The notes beneath the pieces were generated by a model that saw only the letters and a list, made by a program, of their open reading frames with translations, was not told where the DNA came from and ran no database searches. This document shows, one piece after another, positions 17,347-25,358 of a stretch of DNA of 64,000 nucleotides. The position numbers and the translations under genes are program-made. The DNA lies in the NCBI RefSeq assembly GCF_008329705.1, contig NZ_VTSX01000022.1, positions 35,728 to 99,727 of the forward strand, given 5' to 3'. Origin of the DNA: Chryseobacterium sp. SN22 (GTDB taxonomy: Bacteria > Bacteroidota > Bacteroidia > Flavobacteriales > Weeksellaceae). Numbering within the stretch: the stretch's first letter is position 1; each line of letters starts with the position of its first letter.

Positions 17347-18384
17347 TTACACTTTCATCTTGATTTTATCGACATTGATGATTTTGTACACCAGTTCTTT
17401 GATCAGTTCCGCTTCGCTCATGTTGACAGCGCCAAGGCCTTTTCCTTTCATGTCGAACTCCCGGAGAATGGAGATGACCCTGGTGGCATGTTTCAGAGGA
17501 TATAATCTGGCCGATTCTGCGTAATCCTTGATGAAATAAGGGTTCACCCCCATCTGGGAGGCAATCGACTGCGGAGACTGGCCTGCCATCGTATGGTAAA
17601 TGATAACATTGGAAAAGTAATTGTACAGGCTCGACAACATCATCACAAACGGATTGTTTTTAGGATTTTTGCCCATAAAATGCGCGATTTTAAAGGCTGC
17701 GTTGGCATTTTTGGTTCCCAATGCTTTCTGAAGTTCAAAGACATTGTACTCTTTGCTGATCCCGATATGCTCTTCCACGATTTTCCCGTCGAGCACTTCG
17801 CCGGGCTTGAGAATAATTTTAAGCTTGTTCAGCTCATTGGCGATCCGGGAAAGATCATTTCCTAAGTATTCTGCCAGAAGCTGGGAAATATTCGGAGCCG
17901 TTTTGATGCTTAACCTGATGCATTCGTCGGCGATCCATTTCGGGAGATGGGCTTCCCTGATGGATTCGCTTAAAAACAGCATACCGGCTTTCTCCAAGGA
18001 TTTGGTGACCTTTTTCCGGCTGTCCAGTTTTTTGTGCTTGTGAGCAAAGACCAGAACGGTGGACAGTACCGGATTCTGAACGTAGGTTTCCAGGGCATTG
18101 CTTTCACTTTCGGCCATTCTCAGGTCCTGGGCTTCCTTGATAATGATAACCTGCTTATCCCCCATCATTGGAAACTGCCGGGCCAGCGAAAGGATTTCGT
18201 GATACGAGCTATCTTTGCCGTAAACGACGGTTTGGTTGAAGGCTTTTTCGTCCTCCGTTAAAAAGTCGTGTTCAAGGGCTTTTACTGCAAGATCGATAAA
18301 GTAGGATTCTTCTCCGTGGAAAAAATAAATCGGTAAAACTTCTTTATTTTTAATATTTTTGAGGATTACATCTAATTCTTTCAT
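17347..18384 (-). CDS. holA: DNA polymerase III subunit delta
   Basis: 345 residues. The start (LPIYFFHGEESYFIDLAVKAL) is the typical beginning of HolA, an AAA+-like fold without a functional Walker motif; KRKK/SLEKAG in the middle and an all-alpha C-terminal collar domain follow. In the clamp-loader complex the delta subunit opens the sliding clamp. The start lies only seven bases from the divergent HSDR_N gene, so the two share a very compact promoter region. Divergence at the sequence level is normal for this subunit in Bacteroidota. Confidence 0.92.
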   Translation of the reverse strand: MKELDVILKNIKNKEVLPIYFFHGEESYFIDLAVKALEHDFLTEDEKAFNQTVVYGKDSSYHEILSLARQFPMMGDKQVIIIKEAQDLRMAESESNALETYVQNPVLSTVLVFAHKHKKLDSRKKVTKSLEKAGMLFLSESIREAHLPKWIADECIRLSIKTAPNISQLLAEYLGNDLSRIANELNKLKIILKPGEVLDGKIVEEHIGISKEYNVFELQKALGTKNANAAFKIAHFMGKNPKNNPFVMMLSSLYNYFSNVIIYHTMAGQSPQSIASQMGVNPYFIKDYAESARLYPLKHATRVISILREFDMKGKGLGAVNMSEAELIKELVYKIINVDKIKMKV

Positions 18385-18391
18385 CTTATAA

Positions 18392-18820
18392 ATGGAACTT
18401 CCAAAACTGAACTTTCAGGAAACTTTTGATTTTAAATTCAGGAAAGACAAAGATAAGTTTTTTATTTATGATCCCATCCGCAAAACCTATCTTTTGCTCA
18501 CGCCTGAGGAATGGGTACGGCAGCATTGGGTCCATTATTATCTTACGGTAAAATCCTACTCCGTTTCTGCCCTGGTTACTGAAAAAAAGATTGTCCTGAA
18601 CGGTTTAACGAAAAGGATCGATCTTCTGATTACCGAAAAGACCCGGCCTAAAATTTTAATCGAATGCAAAGCCCCGCAGATCAAATTAACGGAAAAAACC
18701 TTTGAGCAGACCGCCCGTTATAATTCGATTATCGGTGCCAAAGAGATTGTTTTAACGAATGGGCTGCAGCATATTCACGCGTATTTTGAGAATGGCGAGT
18801 ATTTGTTTTACAAACCATGA
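18392..18820 (+). CDS. Stand-alone type I restriction HsdR N-terminal-like nuclease domain
   Basis: 142 residues, equal to one HSDR_N (PF13588-type) domain. The PD-(D/E)xK nuclease core appears intact: Asp77 in RIDLLI, then Glu91 and Lys93 in ILIECKAP. No helicase, methylase or specificity subunit lies nearby, so this is not a restriction system but a small single-domain protein. Its position back to back with holA suggests a housekeeping role in DNA handling; this is inference. The start is seven bases from the holA start. Confidence 0.85.
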   Translation: MELPKLNFQETFDFKFRKDKDKFFIYDPIRKTYLLLTPEEWVRQHWVHYYLTVKSYSVSALVTEKKIVLNGLTKRIDLLITEKTRPKILIECKAPQIKLTEKTFEQTARYNSIIGAKEIVLTNGLQHIHAYFENGEYLFYKP

Positions 18821-19014
18821 TAAGTCGTAGCTTTACATCCGATGCTGATTTGATTCGCCCCCTTTGGGGCTTAATGTATGTCTGATTTTGCAGGTGTCTG
18901 AAATTTCTGTCTGAATTCAGGAGGCAAAATTGACAGATCGTCATTATGAAATTTATATTCCGGAAATGCGTATCGGAGCACGGTTTTTGTACTGATGACC
19001 ACTGCCCTAGCCCC

Positions 19015-19060
19015 GATTGCAGCGGAAATCCTTTTTTGAAAAAAAAGATTGCAGCGGAAA
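19015..19060. repeat. Short direct repeat around a palindrome
   Basis: GATTGCAGCGGAAA occurs at 19015-19028 and again at 19047-19060, flanking a CCTTTTTTGAAAAAAAAG palindrome. From memory, sequence of this kind recurs in gaps of Chryseobacterium genomes. It lies 31 bases before the dienelactone hydrolase start. Confidence 0.6.
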
Positions 19061-19090
19061 GCGGGAAACAGCTCCTAAAAAATTAAACGT

Positions 19091-19834
19091 ATGACAAAAT
19101 CTATCTTAGTGGGTGCGGCTTTGCTGGCCTCGGCTACCCTATTCAGCCAACAATTAAAACCTGTTACCTATCAGGACGGAACCCAGAAACTGAACGGACT
19201 CGTAACATCCAACGCCGGAAAAAAACTTCCCGGGGTTCTGATTCTTCCGGCCTGGAAAGGAATCGACGACGAGGCGAAGACCGCCGCGGCAGACCTGGAG
19301 AAACAGGGATATATCGCTTTTGTAGCCGATATTTACGGAGAAGGGAATATTCCTGCTGATAATAACGCTGCAGCAAAAACTGCAGGCTACTACAAGAAAA
19401 ATTATGAAGCTTACCAGAAAAGAATTATGCTTGCCTTGGAGCAGCTGAAGAAAAACGGGGCGATTCCGGACCGGATTGCCGTGATCGGTTACTGCTTCGG
19501 AGGAACCGGCGCCCTTGAATCGGCAAGGGGAAAAATGCCGGTAGCAGGCGTGGTTTCCATCCACGGGAGTATCGGGAAGGACCAGGCGAGACCCAACGGA
19601 CCTATTTCGACAAAAATCCTGGTAGAAAATCCTGCGGACGACCAAAGCGTAACGCCGGAAGATTACAACAACCTGATCAAAGAAATGAATGACGGCAACG
19701 CCGACTGGCAGATTATCACCTATGCACATTCCAAACATACGTTTACGGATCCTAAGTCACCGGATTACAATCCCGTGATGGCCAAAAGAGCCTGGAACCA
19801 TACACTGATGTTTCTGAAGGAAATCCTTAAATAA
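19091..19834 (+). CDS. Exported dienelactone hydrolase family protein
   Basis: 247 residues. An N-terminal signal sequence (MTKSILVGAALLASATLFSQ) is followed by an alpha/beta hydrolase of the dienelactone hydrolase family. The nucleophile elbow is GYCFGG, i.e. a Cys nucleophile typical of this family; the catalytic Asp is in DDQSV and the catalytic His is in AHSKHTFTDP. The substrate is unknown; many such proteins act on lactones or esters other than dienelactone. Monocistronic, ending in the long hairpin at 19851-19907. Confidence 0.88.
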   Translation: MTKSILVGAALLASATLFSQQLKPVTYQDGTQKLNGLVTSNAGKKLPGVLILPAWKGIDDEAKTAAADLEKQGYIAFVADIYGEGNIPADNNAAAKTAGYYKKNYEAYQKRIMLALEQLKKNGAIPDRIAVIGYCFGGTGALESARGKMPVAGVVSIHGSIGKDQARPNGPISTKILVENPADDQSVTPEDYNNLIKEMNDGNADWQIITYAHSKHTFTDPKSPDYNPVMAKRAWNHTLMFLKEILK

Positions 19835-19850
19835 TGTACCGATTTGGAAA

Positions 19851-19907
19851 TGTAACAGTGTACCAATGGATGAATCATCGGTATGGATTCATGGTTACAC
19901 TGTTACA
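19851..19907. repeat. Long intergenic hairpin between converging genes
   Basis: 12-bp perfect arms TGTAACAGTGTA (19851-19862) and TACACTGTTACA (19896-19907), with inner ATGAATC/GATTCAT pairing. It probably ends transcription from both sides. One arm recurs as TGTTACACTGTTACATT near 20492. Confidence 0.65.
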
Positions 19908-19932
19908 TTAATTAGATTGTTATATTTTTCTA

Positions 19933-20310
19933 TTATTTTGCTTCCAATTCTATTTTGTAAGCTTGTGGAGAATATTTGGTAAGGGAACCGGTAGCGGCAT
20001 CGATTCCTACACCGATAGCTCCGCCCAGCAGAATATTAACCAATGTTACCGGATTGAATGTTTTTGTAAGCTTTACTTCTTTGTTGCTGAAACCTTCTTT
20101 TTCGAAAGTCACCATCTGTTTACTCAGGGATCTTGGGATTTCAGCCGTGCATGGCGTGGTGCATTTTTCGATTCCTTTATGGAAAACTTTCGCTCCTTCC
20201 GGAGTGGAATTAAATGTGATTTTATCTTTTGTTCCGGTAAGGATGGTCGCGCATGAAGTCATGGACAGGGTAACGCCCAATAAAAGGGCTGCTGAAAATT
20301 TGTTTCTCAT
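19933..20310 (-). CDS. Lipoprotein with PEGA-like domain
   Basis: 125 residues. Signal peptide with a good lipobox (MTSC, lipid on Cys19). The segment ITFNSTPEGAKVFHKGIEKCTTPCTAEIPRS is a PEGA-like beta repeat, including a CTTPC motif. A glycine-rich hydrophobic stretch (ILLGGAIGVGIDAATG) follows and resembles a membrane-interacting segment. Such proteins are common surface or periplasmic lipoproteins of unknown role. It is monocistronic. Confidence 0.8.
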   Translation of the reverse strand: MRNKFSAALLLGVTLSMTSCATILTGTKDKITFNSTPEGAKVFHKGIEKCTTPCTAEIPRSLSKQMVTFEKEGFSNKEVKLTKTFNPVTLVNILLGGAIGVGIDAATGSLTKYSPQAYKIELEAK

Positions 20311-20532
20311 AGTTTAAGTTTTTCTGATCTTAAAAATTTCCGCGAACTTACGGAATTTAAGACAATGGAACAATAAACAATGGAACAATGTATCAGTATA
20401 ACAATGTAACAATATAAGAGCGTAGCAATATATCAATATTGAAACGTTTATTGAAATAAAAAACAGTGCAGCAACTAGCCGGAGAAGTCAATTGTTACAC
20501 TGTTACATTTATTAAATTGATAAATTACAGTA

Positions 20533-20904
20533 TCAGTCTACGCCTTCTACTTCGCGGTGTACCGATTCTACGGAGAATGCGGGAAGGCAGACCGACAGGT
20601 ATTCGCATTCTTCCGGAAACGGGTTGCTGTAACGGATTCTCGCGCCTTTTTCGATCATGATGCTCTGGCCTTTTTCCAGTACTACGGTTTCACCGTCGAT
20701 TTCAAATTGTTTTTTCCCGGAAATTATGTAGGTGAATTCATCGAATTCAGGGGTCTGGTGCGGTTCGCTCCATCCCGCAGGGGCAATCATGTGGGCAATG
20801 GAAACGTCTGAGGTTCCGGTGGAATTTCCCCAATGTTCTTCGATCAGTTTTCCGTCGGTCGTCGGGACAATAAACGGGTTGTGTTGGATTTTAAATTTTT
20901 TCAT
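20533..20904 (-). CDS. Cupin domain protein
   Basis: 123 residues forming one cupin barrel. The metal-binding motif is present in variant form: PHQTPEFDEFTYIISGKKQFEIDG, and the second motif is around GQSIMIEKGARIRYSNP. No catalytic function can be inferred. The start is five bases after the GNAT stop; it is the third gene of the DUF2911-GNAT-cupin operon. Confidence 0.8.
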   Translation of the reverse strand: MKKFKIQHNPFIVPTTDGKLIEEHWGNSTGTSDVSIAHMIAPAGWSEPHQTPEFDEFTYIISGKKQFEIDGETVVLEKGQSIMIEKGARIRYSNPFPEECEYLSVCLPAFSVESVHREVEGVD

Positions 20905-20909
20905 AAATT

Positions 20910-21425
20910 TTATTTTTGGATTTGGTATAAAATATTGGTTCTTGAAGGTTCTCCATAATAAGCCACCTCGTGCTCGCCGAGGTTTTCCGCGCCCAGCCTT
21001 TCCATGGCAGTCCGCGACCTTATGTTGTCTTTCCCGACATGGAAATAAACGGTATCGACAAACTGAAAGATGTAATCCAGCATCAGCTTCTTGATCTGCG
21101 GATTGACTTTTTTTCCCCAGGATTTGGTGCCGTAAAAGGTATAGCCGATAAAAATGCTGTTTTGGTCGTCATCAAAATCATAAAAACGGGTGCTGCCCAG
21201 AATATCCCCGGTCGCTTTTTCTACAATTTTAAAGGCCCCTCTGCTTTCGATGGCTCCCTGAAAAAAGTTTTCGAAGACTTCTCTTCTGTAGCGGTCTTTA
21301 TTGGGATGCTGCTTCCATACTTCCGGATCGGCAGCCACCTGGTACAAAGACTCAAAATCCCCTTTTTGTAAGGGGATTAACTGATATTGTTCGTTTTCTA
21401 AAACCGCCTGAACAGAAAAGTTCAT
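20910..21425 (-). CDS. GNAT family N-acetyltransferase (RimJ/RimL type)
   Basis: 171 residues. Acetyltransf_3-type features: LIPLQKGDFESLYQVAADPEVW near the N-terminus, IGYTFYGTKSWGKKVNPQIKKLML for the acetyl-CoA site and VHFHVGKDNIRSRTAMERLGA near the C-terminus. Such enzymes acetylate N-termini of proteins or small amines. Second gene of the DUF2911-GNAT-cupin operon, starting three bases after the DUF2911 stop. Confidence 0.88.
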   Translation of the reverse strand: MNFSVQAVLENEQYQLIPLQKGDFESLYQVAADPEVWKQHPNKDRYRREVFENFFQGAIESRGAFKIVEKATGDILGSTRFYDFDDDQNSIFIGYTFYGTKSWGKKVNPQIKKLMLDYIFQFVDTVYFHVGKDNIRSRTAMERLGAENLGEHEVAYYGEPSRTNILYQIQK

Positions 21426-21428
21426 TGT

Positions 21429-22034
21429 TTAGCTTTTTGTTTTTGCTGCGTCGGATTCAATCTTTTTGATCTCTCTGAGTTTTTCTGCGATCTTCGTTAC
21501 CGCTTCAGGTTTTGATGGCTTCAAAGGTACTTCCGCCTGTGCATAATCCCATTTCAGAACCAGGTTGGCCGAGTTTTCGTCGGTCGGGTTCAAAGTGATT
21601 TCAAACCACTCCTGCTTGTCGGCCAGCTTGTTTACCGGAACGGTAACATCTACGACATCCTGCTTCGGGTCGTAGGTATATGCCCCCCACTGCTGGAAAT
21701 CTTTGTTTAAAATGACCTTCCATTCTTTTTCCGTAGGAACAATGAATAAACCGTAAGTTCCGGCCTGGACGATCTTTCCGCCAAAGTTCACCGACTGTCC
21801 GAAGGTAATTTTTGTAGAGGAGTTGGCGCCCGCTCTCCAAACCTGTCCGTAAGGGACCAGTTCGCCAAATATTTTTCTTCCTTTCACTCCGGGTCTTCCG
21901 TAGTCTACGGTAATTTTAGACATGGAAAACTGCTGCTCCACGGTCTGGCGCGGACTGGCTGCCGGCACCGAATAATCCTGGGCAAAACCGAAAACCGACG
22001 CCGAAAGGCAAACTGCAAATAATAACTTTCTCAC
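21429..22034 (-). CDS. DUF2911 family exported protein
   Basis: 201 residues starting at a GTG (22034); no ATG alternative preserves the signal peptide (RKLLFAVCLSASVFGFAQ). The body matches DUF2911: SPRQTVEQQFSMSKITVDYGRPGVKGRKIFG and VWRAGANSSTKITF, then GTYGLFIVP. This family is common and often highly expressed in Bacteroidota; its function is unknown. First gene of an operon of three. The C-terminus is a charged helix. Confidence 0.88.
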   Translation of the reverse strand: MRKLLFAVCLSASVFGFAQDYSVPAASPRQTVEQQFSMSKITVDYGRPGVKGRKIFGELVPYGQVWRAGANSSTKITFGQSVNFGGKIVQAGTYGLFIVPTEKEWKVILNKDFQQWGAYTYDPKQDVVDVTVPVNKLADKQEWFEITLNPTDENSANLVLKWDYAQAEVPLKPSKPEAVTKIAEKLREIKKIESDAAKTKS

Positions 22035-22130
22035 TTTTTTAAATTTTGCCTAAAATTACGAAATTGGATACAGAAATCATTTTCCTGACCTGATAAATTT
22101 TGTTAAATTAAACCGGAATAGGATCTTGAT

Positions 22131-22285
22131 TTAAAGTGAATCAGAAGTAGAAATCAGGTAATAAGCTGAATGATGAAGGATGGATGTTTTCTATTACCAA
22201 AAATATTGATGATCAAACGAATTCTAGTTTAAGATCCTGACTCACCAGACTTTTCTACCTCAATAACCCATTGAATTAAAGTAAA
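22131..22285 (+). repeat. Dispersed intergenic repeat, family 1, shortened copy
   Basis: Starts with TTAAAGTGAATC (one change from TTAACGTGAA), then AGTAGAAATCAGGTAATAAGC and a GGATGGATGTTTTC core. The right end is unclear. It lies between DUF2911 and DinB, opposite to the transcription of both, unlike four other copies. Confidence 0.55.
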
Positions 22286-22291
22286 ATAAAT

Positions 22292-22846
22292 TCAAATCCA
22301 CCTTGATTTAAAAATTATTTTTGCCTGCTCAATATGCCTCAGGTTATGATAAACCACAAAACGGAACGTATCCCCGAGTTTCAGTCTGATCAGATTTGAA
22401 ATGCTGGTGCCCGTTTTTGTTTTATTTAAATCTATCTTTTCAGAATTATTTAAAAGAATAATAATCTGCTTTTGCTGAGCGATGAATTCATCTAAAACCT
22501 TTTTATCCAAATTGCTGTAAAGGGGATTCATCGATCTGAAAGTTTTCATTTTTTCCAGTCCCTTTTTAGGAAGCATACTTTCAGCAAAATAATTTCCCAG
22601 AATTCCTGAATTGAATATTTCTGTTGGCTTTGTACCTGAATTATTTATTCGTTGACCGATCTCAGGAATATAAAATTTACCATAACGGTTCAGGTGTTCA
22701 AAACACTCCAAAACACTCCATTTTTTCTCTGAAAGCCTGAAATTAAGCAACTCATCAGGTTGATTTAAAATATTTTCAGCAAAATACATATTTTCTGCCG
22801 TGATATTTTTTAAATCATTCAGCAATTTTTCCGTCGGGATTGTCAT
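22292..22846 (-). CDS. DinB family protein
   Basis: 184 residues. Four-helix DinB/YfiT-like fold: the KKWSVLECFEHLNRYGKFY motif and the late FVVYHNLRHIEQAK motif supply the histidines of the usual metal site. DinB-like proteins are thiol transferases or metal-binding hydrolases; the role here is unknown. It probably lies downstream of the Crp/Fnr gene in sense orientation, but a terminator separates them. Confidence 0.82.
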   Translation of the reverse strand: MTIPTEKLLNDLKNITAENMYFAENILNQPDELLNFRLSEKKWSVLECFEHLNRYGKFYIPEIGQRINNSGTKPTEIFNSGILGNYFAESMLPKKGLEKMKTFRSMNPLYSNLDKKVLDEFIAQQKQIIILLNNSEKIDLNKTKTGTSISNLIRLKLGDTFRFVVYHNLRHIEQAKIIFKSRWI

Positions 22847-22874
22847 GTCTGTTTTTAAGGCAAATCTCTGGTTT

Positions 22875-22909
22875 TAAAAAATCTTAAATCTTGACGGGAA
22901 TCAAGATTT
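22875..22909 (-). terminator. Terminator overlapping the end of the Crp/Fnr gene
   Basis: Perfect 9-bp stem AAATCTTGA (22886-22894) with 22901-22909, 6-base loop, T-rich tail on the minus strand. Its 5' arm includes the Crp/Fnr stop codon. Confidence 0.75.
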
Positions 22910-23425
22910 TTTAAGTCTTGACAAGGTTTCCGGGATCATCCTTAAATAATTGGCAATATGCTTATTCGGAATTTCCTGAAAAAGCTGCGGGCTTCTCTTC
23001 AAAACACTTTCATAACGTTCTTTCGGAGAGCCTATTAATAAATCTTTTTCCCGTTCCATTTGTTTTAAAACCAGATCCTCGAGAATAACAGCCCAAAGCT
23101 TTAAATTTTCATCTGAAGATTGGATGAATGCATAAAAATCTTTTTTTGCAGCTATTTTTACTTCGGTTTTCCTGATGGCCTGAATATAGAAATCCGTCGG
23201 TTTTCCCGACAAAAAAGAATCGAGGCAGACCACTATATTATCTGTATAACCAAAACGGATCACTCTTTCCTGTTCTTCGGGCCTGATAAAAATCCGCAAA
23301 CTTCCTTTTTCAATAAAATAGATATTGCTGTCAATATCACCTTCCGTTGTCAGAAAGTGATGCCTGTTAATTACTTTTTCCTTTTTAAATAAGTCTGCAT
23401 CAAGTAAAGTCTGAATGATATTCAT
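22901..23425 (-). CDS. Crp/Fnr family regulator
   Basis: 174 residues. An N-terminal cyclic nucleotide-binding-like beta barrel (FLTTEGDIDSNIYFIEKGSLRIFI) is followed by a short helix-turn-helix (HIANYLRMIPETLSRLKKS). It ends at the recognition helix, somewhat shorter than most relatives; the stop lies in the terminator stem. These Crp/Fnr homologues in Bacteroidota usually lack a known ligand. Divergence or truncation at the C-terminus could reduce DNA binding, though many flavobacterial members have this length. Confidence 0.85.
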   Translation of the reverse strand: MNIIQTLLDADLFKKEKVINRHHFLTTEGDIDSNIYFIEKGSLRIFIRPEEQERVIRFGYTDNIVVCLDSFLSGKPTDFYIQAIRKTEVKIAAKKDFYAFIQSSDENLKLWAVILEDLVLKQMEREKDLLIGSPKERYESVLKRSPQLFQEIPNKHIANYLRMIPETLSRLKKS

Positions 23426-23474
23426 TACATAGAACGTTAAATTAAATGATAAGCTTTAAATTATAAAAGAAAGT

Positions 23475-25337
23475 TTATTGCGGCATGGCCTTCCATTTCT
23501 GAACGACCGCCGTATACAAATACATGAAAATAAATCCGCAGGCCAAGAGAATATAGCTTAAATTAAAGTTCAGGACTTCAATAATGGTCCTACACTGATA
23601 TACTTTGATATTCTGCTCATTGCAAAGCTGGTCCTGATGCAGGCTGATGATAATAAATATCAGAAGTACATAAAGCGTGAAACCGTTTACCGAAAGATTG
23701 ATGAAAACCGATGAAATTATCTTTTTCACGCTTCTCATGAACAATAACGGGATCAGTAAGATAGCTGATCCGATAAATAACGTCAGGTAAGAAGCAAAGA
23801 AACCGGTATTGGTTCTTCCGGCAGAAACCGAAAACAAAACAGAGATCAGCACAATGGCCAGGGTAAGCACGCCTGCACTGATAATACTGAATAAAAGCGA
23901 TTTCAACCCTGTGGTTCTGAAACTGAAGACCATGGTAGACAGGAAAAAGGCAATCCAGAGATAGATATGTATATTTTCCGAAAAGAAATCCGAAGATTTT
24001 ATAACATCTACATTGTAGAGGAAATCCTGAAGATTTTGCGAGTAATAGTAGTAACCGGTCGTATTATTTTTAAAATATTGAGCCAGCGAAAGCTGACTTT
24101 GGATATCCGGATTAAATTGCCGGATCTGCACGGAATCATTTACCACAACGCCGTCTACAACGGCCGCCGCAGAATCGATGGCCACCGTTTCCGTATAGTC
24201 ATAAGTGCCACCTTCCGGCAGATTGTTGGGATCATATTTTTCACCGTAAGAAGTTTCATATTTTTTGATGAAATACCGTACCTTGAAATCATCCGGGGCA
24301 TAGACCATTTTCGCCCAGTTTTTGGCATCCAGATTATTCCTGATCCCGAACTGTCCGGAAATATCCAGGAATTTTTTCATCAGCTTTTCCAGTTCGGCAG
24401 TATCTTTCTTTTTTAAAAGTTCGGCCGTAAGCCTGCTGATCTCGGATCTTTTTTGCCTGTAATTTTTTCTGGCATACTCTTCGTCACCTTCATTATTGCG
24501 GGATGATCCTGTATATCCTCCGGCTCTGCCTTCCCGGTCATAAAATATTTCTGAAAAATTAAAATACGTCAGTCCCGTCGTATTGATGTAAGGTGACATA
24601 TCCACCACATCCTTTTTAAAAAAATATATGCAGACATCAGTACCTCTCTGGGTATCGACGAGCCTGTTACGCTTTTCGCCTTCAGGAAAAACAAAATTGC
24701 CGTACCGGTCTTTCCTGGAGATCTTCTTTGAGTAAAGGCTGTAATACTGATAAACCCTGTTGTAGTAAACGAAATATTTTTTGTTGCGGTCGATTTTATC
24801 GAGATCGGTTTCACAGTAGAGCTCATCAAAACCGGGGAAAATTCGGTTGTCCAGCGTGTAATACTCCAGACTCTGGGAAAGAAAGGCATTGGCCTGGTTA
24901 ATAATCTTTACATTTTCTGCCATCTGTGCATCGGGATATTTATTCCGGACGAACATTTTAAAGCCGGCCATGTAAGAAAAATAAAAGGTGGTAGAAATAA
25001 GTATAATGACGAAATACTGCACAAACTGCAGGAACAGCCTGCCTCTGGAAAGAGGATAAAAATTCTTGAATGCATTATTCCTGAACATCATAATGAGCCA
25101 AGCCACAATCAGCAGGACCGAAATAATGAGGTGGATGAAAATCATTCCATCCTTAAAATAATCATTTTTCACACTCATTCCCTGCATGGAAGCAGGATTC
25201 GCATGAGAAACATAGCCGATGATAAAAAATAAGAGATGAATAACGATCCCTGCCAGAAGCATCCAGACGATTTTGGTATTCCAGACAGTAGGATATTTTT
25301 CGAGCAGATACCGGTTGAATTGATTTATTTTTTGCAT
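23475..25337 (-). CDS. Large membrane protein, probable ABC exporter permease
   Basis: 620 residues with about eight membrane helices: three at the N-terminus (about 25-42, 65-85, 105-127), then a large soluble domain (about 130-450) and five more helices to the C-terminus. The central domain carries many Tyr and Asp/Asn residues and would face the periplasm. The start follows 21 bases after the ABC ATPase stop, so it is very probably the membrane partner of that ATPase. It does not resemble common ABC-2 permeases that I can recall. Its substrate is unknown. Confidence 0.7.
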   Translation of the reverse strand: MQKINQFNRYLLEKYPTVWNTKIVWMLLAGIVIHLLFFIIGYVSHANPASMQGMSVKNDYFKDGMIFIHLIISVLLIVAWLIMMFRNNAFKNFYPLSRGRLFLQFVQYFVIILISTTFYFSYMAGFKMFVRNKYPDAQMAENVKIINQANAFLSQSLEYYTLDNRIFPGFDELYCETDLDKIDRNKKYFVYYNRVYQYYSLYSKKISRKDRYGNFVFPEGEKRNRLVDTQRGTDVCIYFFKKDVVDMSPYINTTGLTYFNFSEIFYDREGRAGGYTGSSRNNEGDEEYARKNYRQKRSEISRLTAELLKKKDTAELEKLMKKFLDISGQFGIRNNLDAKNWAKMVYAPDDFKVRYFIKKYETSYGEKYDPNNLPEGGTYDYTETVAIDSAAAVVDGVVVNDSVQIRQFNPDIQSQLSLAQYFKNNTTGYYYYSQNLQDFLYNVDVIKSSDFFSENIHIYLWIAFFLSTMVFSFRTTGLKSLLFSIISAGVLTLAIVLISVLFSVSAGRTNTGFFASYLTLFIGSAILLIPLLFMRSVKKIISSVFINLSVNGFTLYVLLIFIIISLHQDQLCNEQNIKVYQCRTIIEVLNFNLSYILLACGFIFMYLYTAVVQKWKAMPQ

Positions 25338-25358
25338 TTTTTTTCGAATTAAAGATCA

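Noticed and set aside
18392..18820. Restriction-modification system
   Set aside because: No methylase, specificity or helicase gene anywhere near; only a single nuclease-like domain.
19154..19738. 194-codon frame opposite the dienelactone hydrolase
   Set aside because: Antisense to a gene with signal peptide and intact catalytic motifs.
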